From Sulfurospirillum sp. UBA12182 (lineage in GTDB: Bacteria > Campylobacterota > Campylobacteria > Campylobacterales > Sulfurospirillaceae), in contig DLUF01000042.1 of the NCBI GenBank assembly GCA_002742765.1, forward strand, positions 1 through 64,000: a DNA stretch of 64,000 nt, written 5' to 3'. The notes beneath the pieces are model-generated. The model made no database searches, had not been told where the DNA came from, and saw nothing but the letters and a program-made list of their open reading frames with translations. The translations under genes were made by a program, and so were the position numbers. Positions 26,010-36,552 of this stretch are shown here, in pieces; the stretch's first letter is position 1, and the number at the start of each line of letters is the position of its first letter.

Positions 26010-28355
26010 TTATAAAGAGCTAAAATCCACACTCACAGCATCTATACTGCTATCAGGTAGATATGTTTTTGCATACTCCAGATACAAACCTGACTCATAA
26101 AAAAACTTCACTATATCTCTATCCAAATCATCCTCTTTTGCCATAAAATAGAGTATCTTCATAGCTGTTGAGAGTGGATTTGCTTTTTTGTATGGTCTAT
26201 CGCTTGCCGTAAGAGCTTCAAAGATATCTGCCACTGCTAAGATACGTGCTTCAAAAGAGATTTCATCTCCTTTAAGCCCATAAGGGTACCCTTTACCATT
26301 TATCTTTTCATGGTGATTTCCTGAGATTTGAGGTATTTCTTTGTATTTTTTAGGGAAAGGTAGTTTATTTAAGATATCAACACTGATTTTTGCATGTTTA
26401 TTGATTATGTCTCGCTCTTCATTAGTTAAAGTTCCCTTTTGAACACTTAGATTATAAGCTTCATCCTCCTCTAAAACCTTATAGGTGTTGCCGTTGAAGC
26501 AAAACTCTTTTGTCTTTAACTCCTCAAAGATTTGTATATGTTCATTTGGAGTAAACTCCGCACCTAAGTTACTCAAAACAATAATTTCTTCATAATGAGC
26601 CATTTCTTTGAGCAAATCCTGATACATTTGCTCCGTAATCTCTTTTTTCAAAAAAGCTATATTTGCCTCTTTTTTTATAAGTTCCATCCGAAGTTGTACT
26701 AACTTAATCCTATCAAAGATACACTCCAATTTTGTAGCCTTATCTAACACTTGCTCAGGTGTAGCAAGCTTTCCTATGTCATGCATAAGAGCTGCAAAAT
26801 TTATCTGCTTAATCTCTTCAGCCGAGAAAGTTTTCTCTTTAAAATATGCTGTATCATTTTTGATTGCTTCTGCTAACATAACACTAAGCTTGACCATACG
26901 CTCAATATGCCCAGCTGTATAAGGCGATTTTTGAGCAATAGCATAGATAATACTTCTTAAAAAAGCCTCTAATAATTTTTCCAAATCTGCTACTAAAGTT
27001 ACATTGTTTATAGCAACAGCAGCTTGAGATGCTAAAGAGAGAGTTATCTCTTCATCCTCTTTGCTAAAAGACTCAACTTTAGCTTGGAGTATGTTGTATT
27101 TGTTGATAAGCTGCAAAGCTCCTATAACTCTTTTTTCATGGTCTCGAAGGGGGATAACTAACATAGAAGAAGATCTATACCCTGTGGAAGCATCAAAAGC
27201 TTTTGTCCCATCAAAAGAGAAACCTTGTGCCTCATAAACATCGGGGATATTTATCACTCTATCTTCTAAAACACAAGTTGCCGCTACCATTTTTTTGTTT
27301 GCAGAGCCATCTTCTAAGTATAAAGGAAGAGGTTTCCAAGTGATCTCACCAGAAGTTCCTCCCATCTTAATCCCTAAAGAATCTGTCTGAACAACTGTAA
27401 ATCGCAACAACTCTTCATCTTTGATATAGAGTGTTCCACCATCAGCATTTGTTAGATTTTTTGCCTCTTTTACTATCATTTCCAAAAGCGAATCCAAATT
27501 TTCTTCTGCCGAAAGTGCTGTTCCTATGGTATTGAGTTTTTGAACTTTTTGTTCCAAACCTTCAAAACTTTTATGTAAAGAACCATTGTAAAATACAATA
27601 TCTCCATCTCTTAAAACTTGTGTTTGATGGATTCCAATTTCCTCTAACTCTTTTAAGATTTCTTCTTCATATGCATGTTTAAGATGATTAACATATACTT
27701 TTACCTCTCTATTTAAAAGCTTTATCTGCTCTTTTAAAAGTGCTGAAGTTAGATGCTTGCTTTCCATCGCTATCTTTTCAAATCTATTAGGAAAAGAAAC
27801 ATCAACGATAACCGCTTTTATATCTTCTCTTTTATCAATCATCAGCCACAACTCATCGTTTAAGTAACTATCAGCACTAAACAAGATAGAACTTCCCTCT
27901 TTTGTTATGATATAACCACAAGTTGGTATAGTGTGAACAGATTTGACTGGCTCTAACGTCACACCCTCTTCTACTTCATATCTTTGAGCGATTTCGATAG
28001 GGTTGTAACTAAGAGAAGGTTGTTGGTTTCTCACAAGATTAATTTGTGAGAAATCTGGCCAGATATCCCAGTTGAAGATATTTTTTTCTAAAGCTTCTAA
28101 AGTACTTTTTAAACCAAAAAGTTTCAGTGGTTTTTCTTTCTCCCCTAAGAAGTTATCTATTAAAAAAGCCGCATCTACGATATGGTCCAAATGCGCATGA
28201 GAAAAGAAAATAGAGTTTACATGTAAAGCTTCTTCACCTAATCCATTTAAAAGATTTCCAGCATCTATAAAAGTATTTTGTGTTACTTGAACACAGGTTG
28301 TAAAACTCTCTTTTGTTCGACTACCGCTTGAACCTAAAATTTTTATACCTTGCAT
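26010..28355 (-). CDS. Fusion of metallo-beta-lactamase fold, GAF and HD-GYP domains
   Basis: 781 residues. An N-terminal metallo-hydrolase domain (about 1-265) has the metal motif SHAHLDHI near residue 54, resembling class II cyclic-nucleotide phosphodiesterases and related MBL proteins. A GAF domain covers about 280-455. An HD-GYP domain covers about 470-770, with LMHDIGKLATPEQVL and HHEKINGKGYPYGL separated by an unusually long insert of about 100 residues. Beside an adenylate cyclase gene, it could break down cAMP and c-di-GMP in one protein; that is an inference. No transmembrane segment is seen. Confidence 0.8.
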   Translation of the reverse strand: MQGIKILGSSGSRTKESFTTCVQVTQNTFIDAGNLLNGLGEEALHVNSIFFSHAHLDHIVDAAFLIDNFLGEKEKPLKLFGLKSTLEALEKNIFNWDIWPDFSQINLVRNQQPSLSYNPIEIAQRYEVEEGVTLEPVKSVHTIPTCGYIITKEGSSILFSADSYLNDELWLMIDKREDIKAVIVDVSFPNRFEKIAMESKHLTSALLKEQIKLLNREVKVYVNHLKHAYEEEILKELEEIGIHQTQVLRDGDIVFYNGSLHKSFEGLEQKVQKLNTIGTALSAEENLDSLLEMIVKEAKNLTNADGGTLYIKDEELLRFTVVQTDSLGIKMGGTSGEITWKPLPLYLEDGSANKKMVAATCVLEDRVINIPDVYEAQGFSFDGTKAFDASTGYRSSSMLVIPLRDHEKRVIGALQLINKYNILQAKVESFSKEDEEITLSLASQAAVAINNVTLVADLEKLLEAFLRSIIYAIAQKSPYTAGHIERMVKLSVMLAEAIKNDTAYFKEKTFSAEEIKQINFAALMHDIGKLATPEQVLDKATKLECIFDRIKLVQLRMELIKKEANIAFLKKEITEQMYQDLLKEMAHYEEIIVLSNLGAEFTPNEHIQIFEELKTKEFCFNGNTYKVLEEDEAYNLSVQKGTLTNEERDIINKHAKISVDILNKLPFPKKYKEIPQISGNHHEKINGKGYPYGLKGDEISFEARILAVADIFEALTASDRPYKKANPLSTAMKILYFMAKEDDLDRDIVKFFYESGLYLEYAKTYLPDSSIDAVSVDFSSL

Positions 28356-28368
28356 ACAACAATCCTAT

Positions 28369-30519
28369 CTATTTTGTCTCAAATGTAAATACCCCATCAA
28401 AATTCATAGGAGGATTTTTTACATAGTGTTCACATCTTTGGATATACAAAGAGATTAGTTTTGCATCTGTAATTTGTCCTATCTTGCAAAACTCTTCTAA
28501 GGCTTTTTCAAACTCTCCTTGCCTATACAGCCCAAGTGCATTCATGTACTCTAGCTTATACTTATCATAATCCTTCCACACTCCTCTAAAATCTCCATAA
28601 CACTCATAAATCCTAATAGGCTCTTCTTTTCCTTTAACCCTTACTACATCTAACTCTAAAAGAGCATACTCCTCTTTTAACTTTTCTTGTGTAAACTCAC
28701 TCAAAATGATTTTTGCACCATACGGTTTACAAAGTCCTTCTGCACGTGAAGCAAGGTTGACTGCATCTCCGATACAAGTATAATCACTTCTACCACTACT
28801 TCCCATCTCGCCAACGATACTCAAACCTGTATTAAGCCCTATACCAATGTCTATCAAAGGTAAACCTTGTTGCTTAAAAGTTTCGTTTAAAGCTTTGAGT
28901 GAAAGTATCTGCTCAACAGACGCACGAAGAGCCTTATCTGGATGGTTTTCTACTCTCATAGGAGCATTCCAATAAGCCATAATCGCATCACCGATAAATT
29001 TATCAACTGTACCTTGGTATCTTACAATAGTCTCAACCATAGGTGTCATATAAGCATTTAAAAGTGCTATAAGTGCTTTTGGACTCCCCATAGATTCTGA
29101 GATAGAAGTAAACCCTCTAATATCACTAAAAAAGATAGTTATCTCTTCTTCTTTTCCCTCTAAAGCATCATCGCTACTTTTGATAAGTTCTTCAACAACA
29201 GCAGATGAGACTTTTTTAGAAAACTTTGCTTTGATAAGCTCTTTTTGGCGTGATTCAAACAGATAATTCACCCCTTGCCCCAAAATAAAAAGTAAATTGA
29301 GCATTAAAAAAGGGATGATAGTGTTAAGAACCAACCCAGCATCAAACATACTTTTATAGTGCAAAAAAAGTAAGCCAAAATTTAAAGCAACAAAGAGTAA
29401 GAAACTCACAACTGCGCTATTTATGAGTAAGATAAAAAAGCTAAGAACACCTACTAGAACAATGCTAACAACATCAACACCGTTAATCCAAACAGGTTTT
29501 GAGATAAAGTCTTGATTTAAAATGTTATCAATCGCATTCGCATGAACTTCCACTCCAGCATAAACACTTTCAAAAGGAGTACTTCTCAAATCCAAAAGAC
29601 CAGCGGCAGAAGTCCCTAAAAGAGCGATTTTGCCCTCTATGAGTTTGGGTGAAACTTTTTTATGATAAATCTCACTTGCTGAGATATAAGGGTAACTATT
29701 TTGTCCAGCACGATAATTTACAAGCATACGCCCAAAATAATCAGTAGGAATCCTCACAGCTCCAAGCTCGATACTCTCAACTCCTTTTTGGTCATAGTTT
29801 ATGATTATCTTTTTTTCATCAAGTGCTATACGCATCATCTCTAAACTCAAAGCAGGATATAAAGCCCCATCATACTCCATAACCAAAGGAATACTCCTCA
29901 CAACTCCGTCATTATCTGGTATAGTGTTAAAGTAGCCACTCGAATAAGCTTTTTCTTGAACTTCAGGAATGTTGAGAATAGCTCTGTGTGGTTTTAAAAG
30001 TAGTGAAGTTTGTGGTCTGTTTTTTTCAACGATGATAGCTTGCGTAGTTGGTTGTCTCTCAGGTTTAATCCCATCATCACCAAGAGCAAAAACATATCCT
30101 AGTATCGTAGGAGTTTGAGCGACAACTTCGCCAAACAAAAAATCATAATCAACAACATCTTCATGTCTAAGTCCTAGCTTTTGAAAAACTTTTCTTGGAG
30201 AGCTATTGTCAGCTTCTGCAAAAACAACATCAAGCCCAACCATTCCAACACCATAATCTGCAAGATTTTGCAAGAGAGTAGCTACTTTGTCTCTACTCCA
30301 AGGCCATTGACCTAAGTCTCTGAGACTTTTTTCATCAATATCTATAATGATGATATTTTCATCAGCTTTTTTTGCACCACGAAAGAGAAACATCATATCG
30401 TTAATTCTGTTTTCAAAGGCATCATAAAAAGTTGGATATCTAAGATATACGCCAAGCATCAAGCAGACAGTTACAAAAAAGATAAAGAGTTGTATCAATA
30501 CCTTTTTTGTAAATATCAT
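28369..30519 (-). CDS. CHASE2-domain class III adenylate cyclase
   Basis: 716 residues. An N-terminal membrane helix precedes an extracytoplasmic CHASE2 domain (about 35-330; IIIIDIDEKSLRDLGQWPWSR), then about three membrane helices (345-420). A class III nucleotide cyclase domain starts near 460, with FFSDIRGFTS, VDKFIGDAIMAYW and DYTCIGDAVNLASR. Lys and Asp in the latter two motifs predict ATP rather than GTP as substrate. A C-terminal tail follows. The gene immediately abuts the barrel gene upstream. Confidence 0.88.
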   Translation of the reverse strand: MIFTKKVLIQLFIFFVTVCLMLGVYLRYPTFYDAFENRINDMMFLFRGAKKADENIIIIDIDEKSLRDLGQWPWSRDKVATLLQNLADYGVGMVGLDVVFAEADNSSPRKVFQKLGLRHEDVVDYDFLFGEVVAQTPTILGYVFALGDDGIKPERQPTTQAIIVEKNRPQTSLLLKPHRAILNIPEVQEKAYSSGYFNTIPDNDGVVRSIPLVMEYDGALYPALSLEMMRIALDEKKIIINYDQKGVESIELGAVRIPTDYFGRMLVNYRAGQNSYPYISASEIYHKKVSPKLIEGKIALLGTSAAGLLDLRSTPFESVYAGVEVHANAIDNILNQDFISKPVWINGVDVVSIVLVGVLSFFILLINSAVVSFLLFVALNFGLLFLHYKSMFDAGLVLNTIIPFLMLNLLFILGQGVNYLFESRQKELIKAKFSKKVSSAVVEELIKSSDDALEGKEEEITIFFSDIRGFTSISESMGSPKALIALLNAYMTPMVETIVRYQGTVDKFIGDAIMAYWNAPMRVENHPDKALRASVEQILSLKALNETFKQQGLPLIDIGIGLNTGLSIVGEMGSSGRSDYTCIGDAVNLASRAEGLCKPYGAKIILSEFTQEKLKEEYALLELDVVRVKGKEEPIRIYECYGDFRGVWKDYDKYKLEYMNALGLYRQGEFEKALEEFCKIGQITDAKLISLYIQRCEHYVKNPPMNFDGVFTFETK

Positions 30520-31820
30520 TTAAAAACTTTTGAAAAAACTTACATAAAAAAGAGTTTTATCATACTCAAAAGGAGCATGATTTGAGTCTTGGTCGATATA
30601 ACTTACCCCTGAGTTCAAAGAGGTGTCTTCTGAGAGTTTATACATAAAATTAAGAGCATAGATATCTTGGTTATCCTCTCTTTTTGTCAGAAATGATACA
30701 TCTGTTTTATCAAAATCTTTATCCAAGTAAGCATAACTAAGTGAGCCCATAAGTTTTGGAAAAACTTCCTTAGATACTTCTACTTTATAAGTCAATGAAG
30801 AAAAGTCAACATCTGTTCTATCACCATTTACTTTAGAACTATTTTCATATGTGCTTGAAAGCGTCAATAAAAAAGGATTTTCTTCATAAAGCGCTCTTTT
30901 ATACTTAACTTCAGCGATATAGCCACGAGAATTTAAGTCTTTATTTGTATTATAGGAAGTTATTTTGTATTTTAATGCCCCACTAAGCATAGAGTTTTTA
31001 TCCAAAACATAATTTAGCTCACTCCCCATATAAAAAACCCTCGAATAAAACTCTCCAGCCAAATAAATATGGTCTAGAGTGAGAGGAAGCCCTATCTTAT
31101 AATCTTTTGTCACATAAGTCGGTTTAGAAGTGATAGAAAAAAGGGCTATGTTATTGGCGGTTATTTGTCTGTTAAGTTTTGAGTATGCTACAAAAGTATT
31201 ATATTATCTTTTTCGCCAAAATCATAGATATGATTAAGATATAAACTTGAACTTAAAGAAGTGTCACTTTTCTCAGCATCTCCTGGAACTGTTATGTTAA
31301 ATGAAGGGACTAAAAAGCTAGTATTGCCTATGTCATTGTTTGCATTACTATCGTATCCAAACCCTACACTCACACCTCCTGAAAAAAAGCTTCTATTCAT
31401 CTTTTTTTCTACATTTTCTTTAAAACGTAAAACATTTTTTCTTACATTTTGTGGGATATTAGACCTCAAGACTCGGTTAATCTCTTCATTCGCTAGAAAA
31501 TAAGACCCTGTTTCAAAATAAACCCTTGCAATTTCTAGCCTCACTCTTACATGTAAAGGATCTAACATCAAAACTCTATCAAATGCCATCAAAGCTTCGT
31601 TATACTCTTTAAGTTCTAAATGACAAAGTCCAACATAAAAATGAAACTCTGGATTTTGTGCATCTGCTTTTGAAAGTTTTTCAAATCTCTTTAGTGCATA
31701 TGAAAAATCTTTTTGATTATAGAGTTTGATAGCATTTTCATACTCAGTTTTTGAATCATTTACAAAATTTTGTGCTAAAACAAGTGTACATGTACACAGA
31801 ACCAACAAAAACTTTTTCAT
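30520..31820 (-). pseudogene. TPR plus outer-membrane beta-barrel protein, frameshifted
   Basis: Two frames cover one protein. The 5' part (31820-31188) has a signal peptide, three TPR-like repeats (about residues 25-135) and the first barrel strands. It stops at a TAG right after ...EKDNIILL. The 3' part (to 30520) continues as a beta-barrel ending in a C-terminal Phe (FFKSF). One extra T in the T4 run (A4 at 31192-31195 on the plus strand) would give ...NIILFVAYSKLNRQ... and a 433-residue protein. The TPR-barrel layout resembles Slam/DUF560-type proteins. The first base of the start overlaps the FecR gene stop. It could be a real lesion, slippage or a sequencing error. Confidence 0.75.
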
Positions 31821-33499
31821 TATTTCACCGCCTTAAATACGCCTATAGCTGTTTTATCAGGAGCTGTTGCTTGAAATGAGCCACCAACTGCTTGCGCTTG
31901 ATCACCATAAAATGCTCCACTAACATTGGATAAATGTTCTACGGCTTCTTGTCCATTGATATAAACAGGACTTGTAGCAGAAAACGTACCGTTTGCAAAA
32001 CTCTGTTGTGTTAAGCCATCTAACTTCCAAACTTCTGGTGTAGCTGCATTTGTTTGAAACTGTATGTAACTAGAACTATCTAAAGGCGTACCTGAACCAA
32101 AATCAAAAGTTAAAGAGACTATGTTATTGTTTGTTGGGTCTATCCCTACATATGAATCAGCTACACTATCATAAACATATCCTATACTTTTACCTGTGTA
32201 AGTGTAAGGATTTGATGTTAAATTCAAACTAGCGATATCTGTCACAGGATTTATACCACCAACCCAAAAGTTTAGTATAGGTTTTGGTGTTCCAGCTGCA
32301 TCAACTTGCCAGTAACCCCACGAAACATACTCGTTGGTAACTGTATTTTCAGATTGTATCCAACCATTAAGCCCATCAAAATTTTGAACACTGAATTCAT
32401 TAATATTTTTATAGGTCATCGTGTCAGCATCTACACTTTTTGTCAAATTTACCTTTTGTCCTGAATCAAGCTGTATTTCAGAACCTGCAACAATCCCATT
32501 ACCAGAATTATCTATCTCTAATCTAAAAGAGCCATCTGTTTTAAACCCATAGCCATCTGTATTTGATGTTGCGTAACCAGTCAAAACAGGTCCACCAGCG
32601 ACAAGGGCAAATGTCGTAGAAGCTGCTTGTAGATTTGCAGTCCAATATGCTGGCAACGCATAAGAAGTATTTATAGGTTGGCAGTTTGGTGAAGTCCCAA
32701 TATACCCTGCTCCACAGCCATTTGATTGGACTTTTTCTATAACATCTTTTGTAGTTGTTTCTTGAAGATTTGATTGTGTAGCCCCATCTGCACTATCTTG
32801 AGCGCCGTCAGAGGGATTGTCATCACCTGTTCCACCTTCTTGTGTTCCCTCATCTTGAGTACCTCCTTCACCCTCACTTGGAGGATTATCTGAGGTAGCA
32901 CCAGCTCCATCTTCTTGCCCTACATCACCACCTTCCATAGCAGAAGGTTCTTGTGGTGCACTTCCATCACTGCCTACAAAGGTTCTCTCACCAGCTCCAA
33001 CAACAACACCCTCACCTCCACCAAGTGGTTTTACCTCGATAGAACCTTGTAAACAACCTATCTCATCTCCACTATCACCTAAAGCGCCAACAACGATAGT
33101 ACCCCGTATTCCTATGGTCGCTGTTTTGGTTTGTAAAGTGAAATTTTGAGGTGCAATTTTTCCAATCTTTCCTGTTATCGTTTTAAAAGTACCCTTTGAA
33201 AATCCAAATTTTGCTTTAGGACTGCTTGATTGAGTTGGAGCGACATACTCTTGAACATTTAAAGTGCTATTCGCTCCTAATGTGATAACTGTATCATCTA
33301 AAAATCTAACTTGTACTTTAGAGTTTTGCAGTGTTTCAATGATATCTTCTTTGAAAATTTCTGAGTCATTATAAGCGATGATTTTCTGCTGATTTCTCAC
33401 GATATTTACATCACCTTTTTTTAAAACTATATGCCCAACAGAGGCCTAACCAACTCCTACCAAAACAAAAAATGAGAAAATCAACCGTAAAAAAATCAT
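31820..33499 (-). pseudogene. FecR-domain surface or periplasmic protein with in-frame TAG in its signal peptide
   Basis: The complete reading frame begins at ATG 33499 (ribosome-binding site AAGGA) with signal-like MIFLRLIFSFFVLVGVG, then TAG at 33446-33448, then in the same frame ASVGHIVLKKGDVNIV. FecR domain continues through VRFLDDTVITLGANSTLNV. GTG 33400 is the first start after the stop; it would give a 526-residue product lacking the signal peptide and the first FecR strand. After the FecR domain comes a Gly/Glu/Asp-rich linker (about 150-215 of that product), then a Ser/Thr/Asn-rich C-terminal domain. It heads the five-gene operon. Export of a functional protein is unlikely unless the TAG is read through. 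Confidence 0.78.
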
Positions 33500-33650
33500 C
33501 ATCTATCCTTTTAAAAGGCATTTTATGTAAGTTTTAATATTATATCTTTTTATTTTGTAAGAAATCAAATATGATTAATTTTATTCTTTAAGTGAATACC
33601 TTTTGAGTTTATGATATATTTATACCTAACTCCATAAAAAAGGATAAACC

Positions 33651-34796
33651 ATGAGTACATGTAAAGTAGAACTGGCTTTAAGAAAGTGTGTAACTCCAGA
33701 GTTTATCTTTGGGACTGGGGCTAGAAACCTTGCAGGCAAATACGCTAAAAACTTAGGTGCAAAAAGAGTTTTGTTAGTAAGTGATATTGGTGTACAAAAT
33801 GCTGGCTGGGTAGATGATGTGATCGCCTCTTTGAACAAAGCATCCTTAAGCTATACTCTTTTTACTGACATTGTTCCAAATCCAAGAGACTTTAATGTCA
33901 AACAAGGTGTAGAAATCTACAAACAATATAGATGTGATGGCATCGTTTGTATAGGTGGTGGTAGTGTAATTGATTGCGCAAAAGGTATCGGCATAGTTGT
34001 TGCAAATGGTGATGATATCTTGACCTATGAGGGCATAGACAAAATCAACTCTCCACTTCCCCCTTTGATTTGTATCCCAACAACAGCGGGCTCTTCTGCT
34101 GATGTTTCGCAATTTGCCATCATTAATGATACTAATAGAAAAGTAAAAATAGCAATTATCAGCAAATCTATCGTGCCTGATGTAGCACTTATCGACCCGC
34201 AGACAACACTAAGCATGGATTATAATCTCACTATCTACACAGGCTTAGATGCGCTTACCCATGCCATAGAAGCGTATGTCTCAAATGCAAATTCTAGCAT
34301 TACTGACATGTATGCACTAGAAGCAATCAAGTATCTTTATACAGCATTACCACAAGTAGCACAAAACCTAGAAAATTTAGAAGCAAGAGGTGCTGTTATG
34401 ATGGGAAGTTTACTTGCTGGACTCGCTTTTTCAAATGCTTCATTAGGAGCTGTTCATGCTATGGCTCACTCACTAGGTGGCTGGCTTGATCTTCCACATG
34501 GTCTTTGCAATGCAATTTTGCTCGATAAAGTTATCCAATTTAACTTACCTTATGCAAATGAAAAATACAAGCCAATAGCTAGAATTTTTGAAACAAAATC
34601 ATCACAAGATTTAGTAAAAAGTATTAATGATTTTAAAACAAATCTCAAACTCACTCAAAGTTTAGAGAAGATGGGAGTAACAAAGAGCGTCATACCTCAT
34701 CTCTCTTCTATGGCTCTCAAAGATGCTTGCATGATAACAAATCCCAAGTTTCCAAACCAACAAGAAGTAGAGGAGATTTTCCACAATGCCCTCTAA
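33651..34796 (+). CDS. ercA: Iron-containing alcohol dehydrogenase, ErcA-like
   Basis: 381 residues of the Fe-ADH family. The NAD-binding GGGSVIDCAKG and the four usual metal ligands are present: Asp and His in TGLDALTHAIEAY, and His in AVHAMAHSLGG and DLPHG. KCVTPEFIFGTGARNLAGKYAKNLGA and LICIPTTAGSSADVSQFAIIND match the ErcA group, known in Pseudomonas as part of a regulatory cascade for alcohol oxidation. It overlaps the next signalling gene by 11 bases, which favours a regulatory role. It is divergent from the FecR operon. Confidence 0.82.
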   Translation: MSTCKVELALRKCVTPEFIFGTGARNLAGKYAKNLGAKRVLLVSDIGVQNAGWVDDVIASLNKASLSYTLFTDIVPNPRDFNVKQGVEIYKQYRCDGIVCIGGGSVIDCAKGIGIVVANGDDILTYEGIDKINSPLPPLICIPTTAGSSADVSQFAIINDTNRKVKIAIISKSIVPDVALIDPQTTLSMDYNLTIYTGLDALTHAIEAYVSNANSSITDMYALEAIKYLYTALPQVAQNLENLEARGAVMMGSLLAGLAFSNASLGAVHAMAHSLGGWLDLPHGLCNAILLDKVIQFNLPYANEKYKPIARIFETKSSQDLVKSINDFKTNLKLTQSLEKMGVTKSVIPHLSSMALKDACMITNPKFPNQQEVEEIFHNAL

Positions 34797-36546
34797 TGAT
34801 GAAATCGAAAAATTAAGAGCCCAAATCATAGGACTTGGAGAAGAGTCTATCAGAAAGAGTTACTACCCAAAACTCCAGTATCATATACATGAGCTAGAGC
34901 GTTTTAGAGCTTTACTTGACCAATCCAAAGAGATGATTATCCTTGTTGATTTTAAAACACGCCAAATAGTTGATATCAACTATACTGTTTCCCTCACTTA
35001 TGGGAAAGATAAAAAAGAACTGCTAGGGAAAAATGCAGATATCTTTTTCCCAACAAAAATCAGAGAAAATATGGATATAATCCAAAGGGGTAATATAGAT
35101 GAACTCAAAAATTGCTGTATTACAGAAGCTAATATCATCACACCTAAAGGTGAAATTCCTATCGAGTTTAGCCTCCAAAAGATAGAGTTTGAAGATAATG
35201 CCTATTTTGTAATCTTTGGTACAAATATAAGTGAAAAAAATAGAGCTAAAGAAAAAATCTTCCAACTTGATTTTTATGATACTTTAACAAATCTTCCCAA
35301 TAAGAAAAAACTCTTCAATGATTTAGAGAGTATCAACGCTAAGCAAACTACATTTGCTGTGCTACTTTTAGATTTAGACAATTTTAAAGCTATCAATGAT
35401 ACTAAAGGGCATAAACTAGGAGATAAGTTGCTTATAAAAGTTGCAAAAAGACTTTCTGCTCTTTGTAAAAGTTGGTATTTTCTTTATCGTATCGGTGGAG
35501 ATGAATTTGTGATTTTAATCGATTTGCAAGGAGATACCTCTCAAGAAGCTATTATGGAGATTGAAGAGTTTGCTTTTAAAGTCAAAAACAACATCAATCA
35601 AGCATACTACTTTGATGAAGAGGAGTTTGTTTTTTCTTCTAGTATAGGTATAGAGTTTTGTCTCTCAAATGTACTTAGCCCTGATGAAATTCTCAAACAT
35701 GTAGAAATAGCAATGTATGAATCGAAAAATAAAGGTAGAAATACCATCAATTTTTATGATCCTAAAATGCAAGAAGCCATAAAAGATAAAATCACTTTAG
35801 AATCTGATTTAAAAGCAGCATTAGAAAAAAATCAATTTTGTCTATACTATCAACCCCAATTGGATATCCAACAAAAAGTTATTGGGTTAGAGGCTCTTAT
35901 AAGATGGTCTCATCCCACCCGAGGTTTAGTTCCACCTAGCTCTTTTATACCTTTAGCTGAAGAGAGTGGACTTATCATACCACTAGGTGAATGGATTATA
36001 CAAACTGTTTGCAAGCAGCTAGAGAAATTTGCACTTGATGAAAAAACTAAAAACTTAAGTATCGCAGTAAATGTAAGTATAAAACAGTTTCAAGATACTT
36101 ACTTCATACAAAGATTAGCTGAAATTTTAAAACAAGTTCATTTAGATAAAATCAATCTATCCTTTGAGTTAACAGAGTCAATCGTGATTGATAATATCGA
36201 AGAAACAATCATAAAAATGGAAGAGATAAAAAAACTAGGAATCTCTTTTTCTATGGATGATTTTGGAACAGGCTACTCCTCGCTAAGCTCTCTTAAAAGG
36301 CTTCCTCTTGAAGAGTTAAAAATCGACCAAAGTTTTATAAGAGATATCACTACTGACCCAAATGATGCAATCATCGTCAAAACGATTATAGGTATGGCAA
36401 AAAACCTCGGTTTACAAGTTGTAGCAGAGGGGGTAGAAACAAAAGAACAATTTGAATTTTTACAACACTATGATTGTGACATCTATCAAGGATATCTTTT
36501 TAGTAAACCTCTCCCCATAGAAGAGTTAATGCGAGAAATTATATAG
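34786..36546 (+). CDS. PAS-GGDEF-EAL c-di-GMP turnover protein
   Basis: 586 residues without membrane segments. A PAS domain covers about residues 35-150, then GGDEF about 160-320 with intact RIGGDEF, then EAL about 335-580 with GLEALIRW, NVSIKQF, DDFGTGYSSL and a C-terminal VVAEGVET. Both catalytic motifs look intact, so it could synthesise or degrade c-di-GMP. Its start lies inside the end of the ErcA-like gene, so the two are co-translated and PAS may sense a signal tied to that enzyme. Confidence 0.88.
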   Translation: MPSNDEIEKLRAQIIGLGEESIRKSYYPKLQYHIHELERFRALLDQSKEMIILVDFKTRQIVDINYTVSLTYGKDKKELLGKNADIFFPTKIRENMDIIQRGNIDELKNCCITEANIITPKGEIPIEFSLQKIEFEDNAYFVIFGTNISEKNRAKEKIFQLDFYDTLTNLPNKKKLFNDLESINAKQTTFAVLLLDLDNFKAINDTKGHKLGDKLLIKVAKRLSALCKSWYFLYRIGGDEFVILIDLQGDTSQEAIMEIEEFAFKVKNNINQAYYFDEEEFVFSSSIGIEFCLSNVLSPDEILKHVEIAMYESKNKGRNTINFYDPKMQEAIKDKITLESDLKAALEKNQFCLYYQPQLDIQQKVIGLEALIRWSHPTRGLVPPSSFIPLAEESGLIIPLGEWIIQTVCKQLEKFALDEKTKNLSIAVNVSIKQFQDTYFIQRLAEILKQVHLDKINLSFELTESIVIDNIEETIIKMEEIKKLGISFSMDDFGTGYSSLSSLKRLPLEELKIDQSFIRDITTDPNDAIIVKTIIGMAKNLGLQVVAEGVETKEQFEFLQHYDCDIYQGYLFSKPLPIEELMREII

Positions 36547-36552
36547 TTTATT

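Noticed and set aside
33446-33448. Pyrrolysine reading of the TAG in the FecR-domain gene
   Set aside because: The codon lies in a signal peptide, no Pyl system is known from this group, and the neighbouring gene is also broken, so mutation or sequence error is more likely.
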